This document shows, piece after piece, positions 16,382 to 24,358 of a stretch of DNA of 40,890 nucleotides (position 1 is the stretch's first letter; every line of letters begins with the position of its first letter). The notes under the pieces were generated by a model. That model made no database searches. It saw only the letters and a program-made list of their open reading frames with translations, and was not told the origin of the DNA. A program made the position numbers and the translations under genes. Source of the DNA: Oscillospiraceae bacterium (GTDB lineage: Bacteria; Bacillota; Clostridia; Oscillospirales; JAAYXM01); NCBI GenBank assembly GCA_017559985.1, contig JAFYPW010000030.1, positions 1 through 40,890 on the forward strand. Reading direction: 5' to 3'.

Positions 16382-17854
16382 GTGGAGAATATATATAGAG
16401 ATATATCTCAAAGAACAAACGGCGATATTTACATAGGTGTAGTTGGACCTGTCAGAAGCGGCAAGTCAACCTTCATCAAACGTTTTATGGAAACGCTTGT
16501 TATTCCGAGAATTGACAACGTATATACAAAAGAGCGCGCACGTGACGAATTGCCGCAAAGCGGGTCGGGAAGGACTATTATGACTGCGGAGCCCAAGTTT
16601 GTTCCGGAAGAGGCTGTGAATATTTCGCTTGGAGAAAAGTCTGCATTTAATGTGAGAATGATAGATTGCGTCGGCTATATGGTTGAGGGAGCTATGGGAG
16701 TCACCGAGGACGGAAATCCCCGTATGGTGACAACACCGTGGTGTGATGGAGAAATTCCTATGACCGAGGCGGCAGAGATAGGAACGCAGAAGGTCATTTC
16801 CGAACATTCTACAATCGGTCTTGTTGTAACAACTGATGGCAGCATTACTGAAATTGAGCGCGAGAACTATGTCGACGCCGAAGAACGGGTTATAGAAGAA
16901 CTCCTGGGTATCGGGAAGCCGTTTATAGTGCTTGTGAACTCGGTAAATCCCGACGGTGCACAGGCAAAGCAGGTCTGCGAAAGCATTGCAGATAAATATA
17001 ACGTAACTTGTGTTCCGGTAAACTGTATGACGCTTGACGAGAAAAATATCCGCAATATTATAAAGCGCGTTTTGTATGAGTTTCCGCTTATAAAGCTTGA
17101 TATACGTCTGCCCGCCTGGTTTGAATCGCTTCCGGGGGAACATAAAATCAAAGCAGAGGTATATGAGAGCATTTTGCAGGGCGCAGAGAGCTTGAAGAAA
17201 ATACGCGATGTCGCAGAATGTGTTGATGTTATGAGCCAGTGTCAGCATCTTTCGGGTGTAAGTGTGTCTGAAATAGAGCTTGGCAGCGGCTCGGCAGTTG
17301 CAACGGCGGAACTTCCGAAAAAGCTTTTTTATGATGTTCTGAGTGAAGAAACGGGGTTTTCTGTTACGGATGACAGCGACCTTGTGCCACTGCTTCGTGA
17401 GCTTTCGGAAATAAACGCTGAGTACAGGCGGGTGTCCGATGCACTTGAACAGGTTAAGGAAACGGGTTATGGTATAGTTATGCCGTCTGTCGGAGAGCTT
17501 AAACTTGAAGAGCCTGAGATTGTAAAGCAGGGCGGACAGTATGGCGTAAGGCTTCGTGCGAGTGCGCCGTCAATACATATGATGCGCGCGGATATCACAA
17601 CGGAGGTCGCACCTATTGTCGGTAGCGAGAAGCAGTCAGAAGAGCTTGTTGTATGTATGTTAAAAGAGTTTGAAAACACGCCGGAAAAAATCTGGGAAAC
17701 AAATATTTTTGGCAAATCGCTATATGACCTCGTGAATGAAGGACTTCATAATAAGCTTTATAAAATGCCACACGATGCGCAGATGAAGATAAAAGAGACC
17801 GTCGAGCGCATAACAAACGAAACCTGCTCCGGTTTGATTTGTATTATAATTTAA
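16382..17854 (+). CDS. spoIVA: stage IV sporulation protein A
   Basis: A 490-residue ATPase that polymerises on the outer forespore membrane and forms the base layer of the spore coat, made in the mother cell. The N-terminal P-loop is GPVRSGKST (residues 22-30). The central and C-terminal regions are family-specific, with the conserved hydrophobic end GLICIII needed for surface localisation in B. subtilis. Length matches the B. subtilis protein (492). The start is GTG at 16382, with GGGAGGAA upstream. It is a single gene between a sigma-E-like promoter and its own terminator, and shows the organism has the endospore program. Confidence 0.97.
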   Translation: MENIYRDISQRTNGDIYIGVVGPVRSGKSTFIKRFMETLVIPRIDNVYTKERARDELPQSGSGRTIMTAEPKFVPEEAVNISLGEKSAFNVRMIDCVGYMVEGAMGVTEDGNPRMVTTPWCDGEIPMTEAAEIGTQKVISEHSTIGLVVTTDGSITEIERENYVDAEERVIEELLGIGKPFIVLVNSVNPDGAQAKQVCESIADKYNVTCVPVNCMTLDEKNIRNIIKRVLYEFPLIKLDIRLPAWFESLPGEHKIKAEVYESILQGAESLKKIRDVAECVDVMSQCQHLSGVSVSEIELGSGSAVATAELPKKLFYDVLSEETGFSVTDDSDLVPLLRELSEINAEYRRVSDALEQVKETGYGIVMPSVGELKLEEPEIVKQGGQYGVRLRASAPSIHMMRADITTEVAPIVGSEKQSEELVVCMLKEFENTPEKIWETNIFGKSLYDLVNEGLHNKLYKMPHDAQMKIKETVERITNETCSGLICIII

Positions 17855-17858
17855 AAAG

Positions 17859-17897
17859 CAAACCACGGCTGCTCATATGCTGCCGTGGTTTGTTTTG
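17859..17897. terminator. terminator after spoIVA, shared with the convergent exporter gene
   Basis: CAAACCACGGC (17859-17869) pairs with GCCGTGGTTTG (17882-17892) across a 12-base loop, followed by TTTTG. It is preceded by AAAAAG, so it can also act for the minus-strand gene ending at 17900. Confidence 0.85.
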
Positions 17898-17899
17898 TT

Positions 17900-18826
17900 T
17901 CAACTTGAGAGTTTTCTCTTGAATATATCGTCATATGAGGAAAGAAATATTGCAAGGACGCCGAGAATTCCTCCCAAGACAAGATTTAAGTTTAAAATAT
18001 CGTTTCCCCAAATAACAGAGATAACGCTTGTTACAACGGAAGAAAAGGGCATTATGATTACTACGATGCTTGCATCAATGTGTTTCATCGCATTTGTGCG
18101 TATTATCCAGCAAAGAGCGGAGCAGACGACTGTTATAATAATAAGAAGTGCAAAGTGCGAGGGTTTGACAGAATAGAAAATTTTCTCAATCGGTATGGCT
18201 TGACCTGTTTTGGAGGTTATGGTTGTGTAATTGAAAACAAGGGCAAACATAAAGGACATCAGAACACTTACGAATGATTGAACTACAAGATAGAGCGGGG
18301 CGTATAAATCTTTTGCGTAAACGCTCGTTCCCGCAATGTTGAAACCGTACAAAAGCCCGGAAAGGGCACAGAGTGTTTCGCCAATGCCCCAGGCGGAAGT
18401 ATCTTTTAAGGAAATTCCGCTTAAAATAAAAATGCTGATAAGACATACAATGCAGGAAACTATCGTCATAAATTTAGGTTTTTTTCTGACTAAGATAAAC
18501 ATAACTATCGGCACGGTTATACAGGATAAGTTTTCTAAAAAAGCATATTTTGCAGGCGTTGTATAAATGAGTCCGACCTTCTGACTTATGTTTGCAAGTG
18601 CCAGAAAAAAACCTGTGGGAATACCGACCTTTATGTAATCAAGATTGAAGCCTTTCAGGTGCTTTTTTGATATAATCAGATAAGTGACGATAAGAATAAT
18701 TTCAGAAAAAAGAACCCGTATGGTGGGAGAATAAAATTTATAAAGCTCAAGCGTGAGAAGCGGGGCAAGTCCCCAAACAAAAACAACAAAAAACAAACCC
18801 AGATAAGCAAATAATTTCTTGTTCAT
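17900..18826 (-). CDS. EamA/DMT-superfamily transporter
   Basis: A 308-residue integral membrane protein with about ten hydrophobic segments in two similar halves, the layout of EamA-type drug/metabolite transporters. Examples are WGLAPLLTLELYKFYSP in the first half and SFMFALVFNYTT in the second. The ATG at 18826 has AGAGGTG upstream; the longer frame from 18877 has no binding site. It is transcribed divergently from a LysR regulator, which probably controls it. Substrates of this family are usually amino acids or metabolites, mostly exported; the direction and cargo here are unknown. Confidence 0.85.
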   Translation of the reverse strand: MNKKLFAYLGLFFVVFVWGLAPLLTLELYKFYSPTIRVLFSEIILIVTYLIISKKHLKGFNLDYIKVGIPTGFFLALANISQKVGLIYTTPAKYAFLENLSCITVPIVMFILVRKKPKFMTIVSCIVCLISIFILSGISLKDTSAWGIGETLCALSGLLYGFNIAGTSVYAKDLYAPLYLVVQSFVSVLMSFMFALVFNYTTITSKTGQAIPIEKIFYSVKPSHFALLIIITVVCSALCWIIRTNAMKHIDASIVVIIMPFSSVVTSVISVIWGNDILNLNLVLGGILGVLAIFLSSYDDIFKRKLSS

Positions 18827-18852
18827 AACAACACCTCTAGAACCTTTCCTGA

Positions 18853-18872
18853 AAGATTCTAACATATATGTT
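18853..18872. promoter_or_regulatory. operator-like palindrome and extended -10 of the exporter gene
   Basis: AACATATATGTT (18861-18872) is a perfect 12-bp palindrome lying between the divergent exporter and LysR genes. On the minus strand an extended -10 TGTTAGAAT (TAGAAT at 18858-18853) overlaps it. On the plus strand it touches the -35 of the lysR promoter. LysR-type proteins bind T-N11-A dyads in such positions, so this is the likely operator. Confidence 0.45.
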
Positions 18873-18899
18873 GACACTGATGAAGAGAGCGTTTATAAT
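18871..18899 (+). promoter_or_regulatory. consensus sigma-A promoter of the LysR gene
   Basis: TTGACA (18871-18876) and TATAAT (18894-18899) are both perfect matches with the ideal 17-bp spacer. Such a strong promoter on a regulator gene suggests it is held down by autorepression. Confidence 0.8.
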
Positions 18900-18940
18900 G
18901 GGGGTGTGAAAAAAATTCAAAGCCAAAACGGAGATAAGAA

Positions 18941-19801
18941 ATGGATATAAATAAAATTGAGGTTTTGATTCGTTCTCTTGAGCTTGGCAGCTTTTCAAAG
19001 GCGGCAGAAGAATACCTGTATACACCGTCTGCCGTTTCGCATATGGCAAAGGCCGTTGAGGAAGAAGTGGGAACGAAACTGATTAAACGTACATATGCGG
19101 GGGTAGAGGTTGAGGATGGCGCACAGGAGATAATTGGAAAGTTAAAAGAGATTCTTAATCTTAAACGAGAAGTCGCTTTACTTGCCGGAATCCGGAACGG
19201 CGGTAAAAACACAGTGACGATAGGAACGTATGCAAGTCTTTTAAAAAACATTATCCCAACGCTCATAAAACAATTTGAAAATGAATACCCCGACATAAAT
19301 ATCAATATTATTGTGGATGACAAAATGCGGGATGTTTATGAAAGCGGCAAAGCAAATGTTTTTTTCGGGGAGAAGTTTAACGATGTAAATCCTCGCGGTT
19401 TTGCGTGTGAAAAATTGTTTGATGATTATTATGTAGCGGTATTTCCGCAGCGGATTGAAGGGGAGAAGGACTTTGGTTTTAAGGAAAGTCTTTCCGGTAA
19501 GGTTTTTATTATGCCAAACGACAGCAAGACGCGGAAGTATATGTCAGAAGTGCAGATGGAAAATGTTCTTGAAATTGATTCGCAGGATGACGGTGCCATA
19601 ATACAGATGGTTCGTGAGGGACTCGGGATATCGGTTCTCCCCGAATTGTCGGTAAAGGGAAGCGAAGGCGTTTTCTTTACTAGGTTATCGCCGCCTCTTG
19701 TGCGTTCTCTTGTGATGATGTACGATGAAAATGAGTACAAGAAAAATTCTGCTTTGAGAAAATTTGTCAGATTCACAAGAAAATATATAAGCATTGAATA
19801 A
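18941..19801 (+). CDS. LysR-family transcriptional regulator
   Basis: A 286-residue DNA-binding regulator. The N-terminal winged helix-turn-helix is clear (SLELGSFSKAAEEYLYTPSA then VSHMAKAVEEEVGTKLIKR, about residues 12-50). It is followed by a linker helix and a periplasmic-binding-protein-like effector domain (about 90-286). The ATG at 18941 follows GGAGATAAGAA. It is divergent from the EamA exporter with about 114 bases between, the usual arrangement for a LysR gene and its target. The effector is unknown. Confidence 0.9.
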   Translation: MDINKIEVLIRSLELGSFSKAAEEYLYTPSAVSHMAKAVEEEVGTKLIKRTYAGVEVEDGAQEIIGKLKEILNLKREVALLAGIRNGGKNTVTIGTYASLLKNIIPTLIKQFENEYPDININIIVDDKMRDVYESGKANVFFGEKFNDVNPRGFACEKLFDDYYVAVFPQRIEGEKDFGFKESLSGKVFIMPNDSKTRKYMSEVQMENVLEIDSQDDGAIIQMVREGLGISVLPELSVKGSEGVFFTRLSPPLVRSLVMMYDENEYKKNSALRKFVRFTRKYISIE

Positions 19802-19806
19802 ATTTA

Positions 19807-19843
19807 AAATCACGTTATCCTCTCTGAAAGGATAACGTGATTT
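19807..19843. terminator. bidirectional terminator between lysR and the nucleotidyltransferase gene
   Basis: AAATCACGTTATCC (19807-19820) and GGATAACGTGATTT (19830-19843) form a perfect 14-bp stem that a further T-A pair can extend. It lies between two convergent genes. Confidence 0.85.
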
Positions 19844-19861
19844 AACTATTTGGTATGTAGT

Positions 19862-20581
19862 TTAAAGATGCTTTTCACAGAATTCGAGGTCCTCGACGGT
19901 GTTTACACCGTAGATTTCGCAGGTGTCGCCGATTGTATAGGAATCAACCTTCTTGCCATCTGCGATAAAGAGCTTCGGTACATCTGTAAGGTAATATTCG
20001 CCCTGTGCATTGTTGTTTTTAAGTTTTGCAAGATTTTCAAAAAGAGCCTTTGAGTTGAAGACATAAACACCGACGTTAAGTTCGTTGATTTTGAGCTGTT
20101 CTTCGTTGCAGTCCTTCTGCTCAACTATGTCAACGATTTTACCGTCTTTGCGGACGATGCGACCGTATGAGGGACAGGAGTCGCTTATAGCGGTAAGGAA
20201 TGTGCAGTCAGCGCCGCTTTCTTCGTGCTTTTTAACCATTGCTTCGTAAGTTTCACGCCTCAGCATCGGCATATCACCGTAGAGAACGAGAACACTTGCG
20301 TCGTAATTTTCAAAATGCTCGCGTGCACATGCAACTGCATGGCCTGTTCCGAGCTGCTCTTCCTGGACGGAGAATTTGTAATCGCCCTTTGTTTTTTTGA
20401 TTACCATTTCACGCATATAGCCTACAACAATGGTGATGTCCTCTTCGGGGATAAAGCTTATGTTTTCAAGAACATAGGAAAGAAGCGCGCGCCCGTTTGC
20501 TTCGCGCAAAACCTTTGGTGCGTTGAATTTTTCACTCTGTAAGCGTTTGCCTTTTCCAGCAGCAAGAACTATTGCTTTCAT
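19862..20581 (-). CDS. GlmU-like sugar nucleotidyltransferase (N-terminal domain only)
   Basis: A 239-residue protein matching only the uridyltransferase half of GlmU, which makes UDP-GlcNAc from GlcNAc-1-phosphate. Visible motifs: LAAGKGKRLQSEKFNAPKVL, the EEQLGTGHAVACA segment, LYGDMPMLRRETYEAM, YGRIVR and NELNVGVYVF. The left-handed beta-helix acetyltransferase domain of normal GlmU (about 450 residues) is absent. The frame stops cleanly before a terminator, so it looks like a natural stand-alone enzyme, not a truncation. The start at 20581 has AAAGGATG upstream. The flavin reductase gene lies just upstream on the same strand. The sugar and nucleotide used cannot be fixed by eye. Confidence 0.85.
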   Translation of the reverse strand: MKAIVLAAGKGKRLQSEKFNAPKVLREANGRALLSYVLENISFIPEEDITIVVGYMREMVIKKTKGDYKFSVQEEQLGTGHAVACAREHFENYDASVLVLYGDMPMLRRETYEAMVKKHEESGADCTFLTAISDSCPSYGRIVRKDGKIVDIVEQKDCNEEQLKINELNVGVYVFNSKALFENLAKLKNNNAQGEYYLTDVPKLFIADGKKVDSYTIGDTCEIYGVNTVEDLEFCEKHL

Positions 20582-20602
20582 TTTCAAACATCCTTTCAAA
20601 AC

Positions 20603-21109
20603 CTATTTAACAAAAACTTCTGTGATTTCACAGATATACATTTTGTGGTAGTCGCCGTCGGCATAAGCTGCGAGAACGGATTTATCGATAAAATCAAAAG
20701 AGTCGAGATTTGCGGCAGAGAGCTTTTTGCAGTTTAAAATTATGCGCGCCTCGTCAAATGCAACACCGCCGTCGGAGAGAGTTATGGGGGATAAGTTACA
20801 TTCGCCCATTTTGTCAAAATCCCGTCCGCTCTTTTTTCCGCAAAGTGTGAGTGTGTCGCGGTAGTCTTCTGTGAAGAAGTTGAGCGAGAGTGTGTCGAGC
20901 TTTTCCGTAAACTCATATGTGTAGCGGCTCGGGCGGATGAAGAGGAAACAGACATTTTTGTTCCAGAGACAGCCAATGCCTGCCCAGCTTGCCGTCATCA
21001 TATTGTAGTTTTCAGGCTTTCCTGCGGTTATGAGAGTCCAATCCTTTGCTATCAGACGAAAGAAGTTGTCTGAAAGTTCTTCGGGTGTAATCTGTTTAAA
21101 ACCGTTCAA
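20603..21109 (-). CDS. flavin reductase family protein
   Basis: A 168-residue protein of the flavin reductase-like, FMN-binding split-barrel family. The typical start of the fold is seen as KDWTLITAGKPENYNMMTAS then WAGIGCLWNK, followed by FIRPSRYTYEF and SLNFF. Such proteins are FMN-dependent reductases or FMN-binding proteins, and several in anaerobes have no known partner. I prefer a TTG start at 21109 because AAAGAGGTGA lies just upstream at good spacing; the GTG at 21118 overlaps that binding site. It leads a two-gene transcript with the nucleotidyltransferase. Confidence 0.82.
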   Translation of the reverse strand: MNGFKQITPEELSDNFFRLIAKDWTLITAGKPENYNMMTASWAGIGCLWNKNVCFLFIRPSRYTYEFTEKLDTLSLNFFTEDYRDTLTLCGKKSGRDFDKMGECNLSPITLSDGGVAFDEARIILNCKKLSAANLDSFDFIDKSVLAAYADGDYHKMYICEITEVFVK

Positions 21110-21140
21110 AAAAGTCACCTCTTTAAATTTTATCTATAAC

Positions 21141-21169
21141 AGTATATCAAAATCGGAATAATTTTACAA
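21141..21169 (-). promoter_or_regulatory. promoter for the flavin reductase gene
   Basis: On the minus strand TTGTAA (21169-21164) and TATACT (21146-21141) are separated by 17 bp, about 32 bases before the start codon. Confidence 0.6.
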
Positions 21170-21208
21170 GAGATAAAGAAATAAAAGTACAAACAGATGC
21201 TGGTTTGC

Positions 21209-21237
21209 TTGACAAATTGAGTGTTTTAATGTATCAT
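21209..21237 (+). promoter_or_regulatory. sigma-A promoter of the valS T-box leader
   Basis: TTGACA (21209-21214) and TATCAT (21232-21237) have a 17-bp spacer. This predicts a leader of about 265 bases. Confidence 0.75.
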
Positions 21238-21243
21238 ATTGTA

Positions 21244-21490
21244 GAAAAGCAATGATGGAGATAAAGCCGCTTTGTAAAGCCTTCAAGAGAGTTGTGCATC
21301 TGGTGTGAGCACAGCAGGCGGGGAGCGGAAAGGTCACTCCGGAGCTGTAAGGCCGAAATGAAGTAAGCTTTATCGGTGAGCTACGCCGTTATCCGTGCCA
21401 AAGAGGGTGCACACGCACTAAAATTGGGTGGTACCGCGAAGTTTTGTAAACTTTCGCCCCATGTCTTTTTGACGTGGGGTTTTTATTTTT
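21244..21490 (+). ncRNA. T-box leader of valS with terminator
   Basis: This untranslated leader senses uncharged tRNA and controls read-through into valS. The conserved T-box sequence TGGTACCGCG lies at 21429-21438. Upstream are the stem I landmarks AGAGAG (21286-21291) and the distal-loop-like GGTGTGAGC (21302-21310). A GTC at 21333-21335, followed by ACTCCGGAG, is at the place expected for the specifier codon and fits valine. The terminator is CCCCATGTC (21457-21465) with GACGTGGGG (21471-21479) and a long T-run to 21490. Uncharged tRNA-Val should favour the antiterminator and switch valS on. Confidence 0.92.
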
Positions 21491-21508
21491 TAAGGAGGTT
21501 TTTCACAA

Positions 21509-24154
21509 ATGGCAAAGCAGTTGGATAAGATTTATAATCCGCGCGATGTTGAAGCCCGTTTGTATAAGGAATGGGAAGAAAAAGGATATTTTCACGCAGA
21601 GGTAGACGAGAAGAAAAAAGCGTTTTCTATCGTTATGCCGCCGCCGAACGTTACAGGTCAGCTTCATCTCGGCCATGCGCTTGACTGCACTTTGCAGGAT
21701 GTTCTGACAAGAACAAAGCGTATGCAGGGGTATTCTGCACTCTGGCTTCCGGGCACAGACCACGCAGGCATTGCAACTCAGATTAAGGTTGAGGCAGCTC
21801 TCCGTGAGGAAGAGGGGCTTACACGCCACGACCTTGGCCGCGATAAGTTCTTAGAGCGCGTATGGGACTGGAAGAATAAATTCGGTAACAGAATTGTCGA
21901 GCAGCAGAAGAAGATGGGTGCATCCTGCGACTGGGAGCGTTCACGCTTCACTATGGACGACATCTGCGCAAAGGCAGTTCGCGAGGTTTTTGTCCGCCTT
22001 TATGAAAAGGGCCTTATCTATCAGGGTAACCGTATAATCAACTGGTGTCCGAATTGCACAACAGCTCTTTCTGATGCCGAGGTTGAATACAGCGAGATGG
22101 ACGGCAAGTTCTGGCATATCAAATATCCGGTTAAGGATTCTGATGAATATGTGGTTATTGCAACAACACGACCCGAAACAATGATGGGCGATACTGCTGT
22201 TGCAGTTCATCCGGAGGATGAGAGATATACTCACCTTGTAGGGAAGACGCTTATTCTTCCGATTATGAACCGTGAGATTCCGGTTATTGCGGATGAATAT
22301 GTCGAGCGTGAGTTTGGTACAGGCTGCGTCAAGATTACACCGTGTCACGACCCGAACGACTTTGAGGTCGGAAAACGCCACAATCTTGAAGAAATTCTCG
22401 TCATTGATGAGCATGGCTGCATAAACGAAAACGGCGGTAAATACAACGGCCTTGACAGATATGAGGCGCGCAAGCAGCTTGTTGCAGACCTCGAAAAAGA
22501 GGGATATCTCCTTGAAATTCGTGACCATAAGCACAATGTTGGTCAGTGCTACCGTTGCAATACGGTTGTTGAGCCGCTTACATCAAAGCAGTGGTTTGTC
22601 AAGATGGGCCCGCTCGCAGAAGAGGCTCTCAGAGTTGTCAATGACGGTACGGTAAAGTTCGTTCCTGACCGTTTTTCAAAGATATACACAAACTGGATGG
22701 AAAACGTTCACGACTGGTGTATCTCCCGTCAGCTCTGGTGGGGACACAGAATTCCTGCATTTTATTGCGAAGAGTGCGGCCATGTCAATGTCTCTCGCGA
22801 AGACCCGACGGAGTGTGCAAAGTGCGGAAGCAAAAAACTTCGTCAGGAAGAGGACGTTCTCGATACGTGGTTCTCGTCTGCTCTCTGGCCCTTCTCAACA
22901 CTCGGCTGGCCTGAAAAGACACCTGAGCTTGACTATTTCTATCCCACATCTGTTATGGTTACGGGATATGACATTATCTTCTTCTGGGTTGCACGAATGA
23001 TTTTCTCCGGTATGGAGCACTTGAAGCTCGAACCGTTCAAGACAGTCTTTATCCACGGAATTGTTCGCGATGCGCTCGGCAGAAAGATGTCAAAGTCGCT
23101 CAACAACGGTGTAGATCCGCTTGAAGTTATCGAAGAATACGGCGCGGATGCGTTGAGATTTACGCTTATCACAGGTAACTCTCCCGGTAACGACACTCGC
23201 TTTATACCGGAGCGTGTTGAGGCAAACCGAAACTTCGCAAACAAGATCTGGAACGCGTCGAGATTTGTTATGATGAATCTTTCTATTGACGAGTGTGTGC
23301 TTCCGGAAGAAAAGGAACTTGCACTTGAAGATAAGTGGATTTTGTCAAAGTATAACACTCTTGTTTCCGAAATTACGGATAATATTGATAAATACGAGCT
23401 TGGTATAGCAGCACAGAAGCTTCAGGAATTTATCCGCGATAACTATTGCGACTGGTATATCGAGCTTGTCAAACCGAGGCTTTCGGATGATGCTGATGAA
23501 AAGAGCAAAAAGAGTGCACAACAGGTGCTTTGCTACGTTCTTTCAAACACGTTAAAGCTTCTCCATCCGTTTATGCCGTTTATAACCGAAGAAATCTGGC
23601 AGACACTCCCGCATGAAGGTGAGTCGATTATGATTTCCAAGTGGCCTGAATACAGCGATGCGCTCAACTTCAAGACGGAAGAAGAAAACATCGAAACGCT
23701 TATGCAGGCTATCCGCGGAATAAGAAACCGCAGAGCTGAGATGAATGTTCCGCCGTCAAGAAAGGCGCAGCTTATAGTTGTTCCGGATAACGATAAGGCA
23801 AAGGCTGTTTTTGAGCTTGGCCGTGCGTTCTTTATAAAACTTGCCTCCGCATCAGAGGTTATTATGGCAGACGGCGTTGAAGATACTTCGAAGATGGTTT
23901 CTGTTGTTTCAGAGTCCGCAAAGCTCTTTGTCCCGATGAATGAGCTTATTGATACGGAAGCTGAAATTGCGCGTCTTAAAAAAGAACGCGAAAAGTGCGA
24001 GAAGGACTTCAATATGATAAACGGGAAATTGAGCAATGCCGGATTTGTTGCAAAAGCACCTGCAAATGTAGTTGTGGCAGAGCGTGAAAAACTTGAAAAG
24101 GTAAAAGCTCTTCTTGCAAATATTGATGAAAGCATCGCAAAACTCAAAGCATAA
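21509..24154 (+). CDS. valS: valyl-tRNA synthetase
   Basis: An 881-residue class I aminoacyl-tRNA synthetase that charges tRNA-Val and edits mischarged threonine. The HIGH motif is [16 protein letters not shown] (about residues 46-61) and the KMSKS motif is [11 protein letters not shown] (about 527). The editing domain includes [19 protein letters not shown]-terminal coiled coil of about 65 residues, rich in Lys and Glu, is the ValRS arm. Length is standard. The ATG has TAAGGAGG about 10 bases upstream and follows the T-box leader. Confidence 0.98.
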   Translation: MAKQLDKIYNPRDVEARLYKEWEEKGYFHAEVDEKKKAFSIVMPPPNVTGQLHLGHALDCTLQDVLTRTKRMQGYSALWLPGTDHAGIATQIKVEAALREEEGLTRHDLGRDKFLERVWDWKNKFGNRIVEQQKKMGASCDWERSRFTMDDICAKAVREVFVRLYEKGLIYQGNRIINWCPNCTTALSDAEVEYSEMDGKFWHIKYPVKDSDEYVVIATTRPETMMGDTAVAVHPEDERYTHLVGKTLILPIMNREIPVIADEYVEREFGTGCVKITPCHDPNDFEVGKRHNLEEILVIDEHGCINENGGKYNGLDRYEARKQLVADLEKEGYLLEIRDHKHNVGQCYRCNTVVEPLTSKQWFVKMGPLAEEALRVVNDGTVKFVPDRFSKIYTNWMENVHDWCISRQLWWGHRIPAFYCEECGHVNVSREDPTECAKCGSKKLRQEEDVLDTWFSSALWPFSTLGWPEKTPELDYFYPTSVMVTGYDIIFFWVARMIFSGMEHLKLEPFKTVFIHGIVRDALGRKMSKSLNNGVDPLEVIEEYGADALRFTLITGNSPGNDTRFIPERVEANRNFANKIWNASRFVMMNLSIDECVLPEEKELALEDKWILSKYNTLVSEITDNIDKYELGIAAQKLQEFIRDNYCDWYIELVKPRLSDDADEKSKKSAQQVLCYVLSNTLKLLHPFMPFITEEIWQTLPHEGESIMISKWPEYSDALNFKTEEENIETLMQAIRGIRNRRAEMNVPPSRKAQLIVVPDNDKAKAVFELGRAFFIKLASASEVIMADGVEDTSKMVSVVSESAKLFVPMNELIDTEAEIARLKKEREKCEKDFNMINGKLSNAGFVAKAPANVVVAEREKLEKVKALLANIDESIAKLKA

Positions 24155-24164
24155 ATATACTGTT

Positions 24165-24196
24165 GAAGAGACATTCGCCAGAGTGTCTCTTCTTTT
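24165..24196 (+). terminator. terminator after valS
   Basis: GAAGAGACA (24165-24173) pairs with TGTCTCTTC (24184-24192), followed by TTTTG. Confidence 0.85.
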
Positions 24197-24262
24197 GTTT
24201 AAAACGACAAAAACTGTGCGCAGAAAAAATCGGGACAAATTGCAGTTTGCACAAAAAACTAC

Positions 24263-24291
24263 TTGTAATTTTATTCTTATTGTTGTATAAT
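24263..24291 (+). promoter_or_regulatory. sigma-A promoter of the EF-G paralog
   Basis: TTGTAA (24263-24268) and TATAAT (24286-24291) have a 17-bp spacer. The leader contains a 9-bp stem, AACATTTGC (24303-24311) with GCAGATGTT (24321-24329), shortly before the ribosome binding site AAAGGAG. Confidence 0.7.
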
Positions 24292-24358
24292 CAAAGAAAG
24301 TTAACATTTGCTTAATATTTGCAGATGTTAGTTACAGCTAAAAGGAGAGTAGAAGCAT

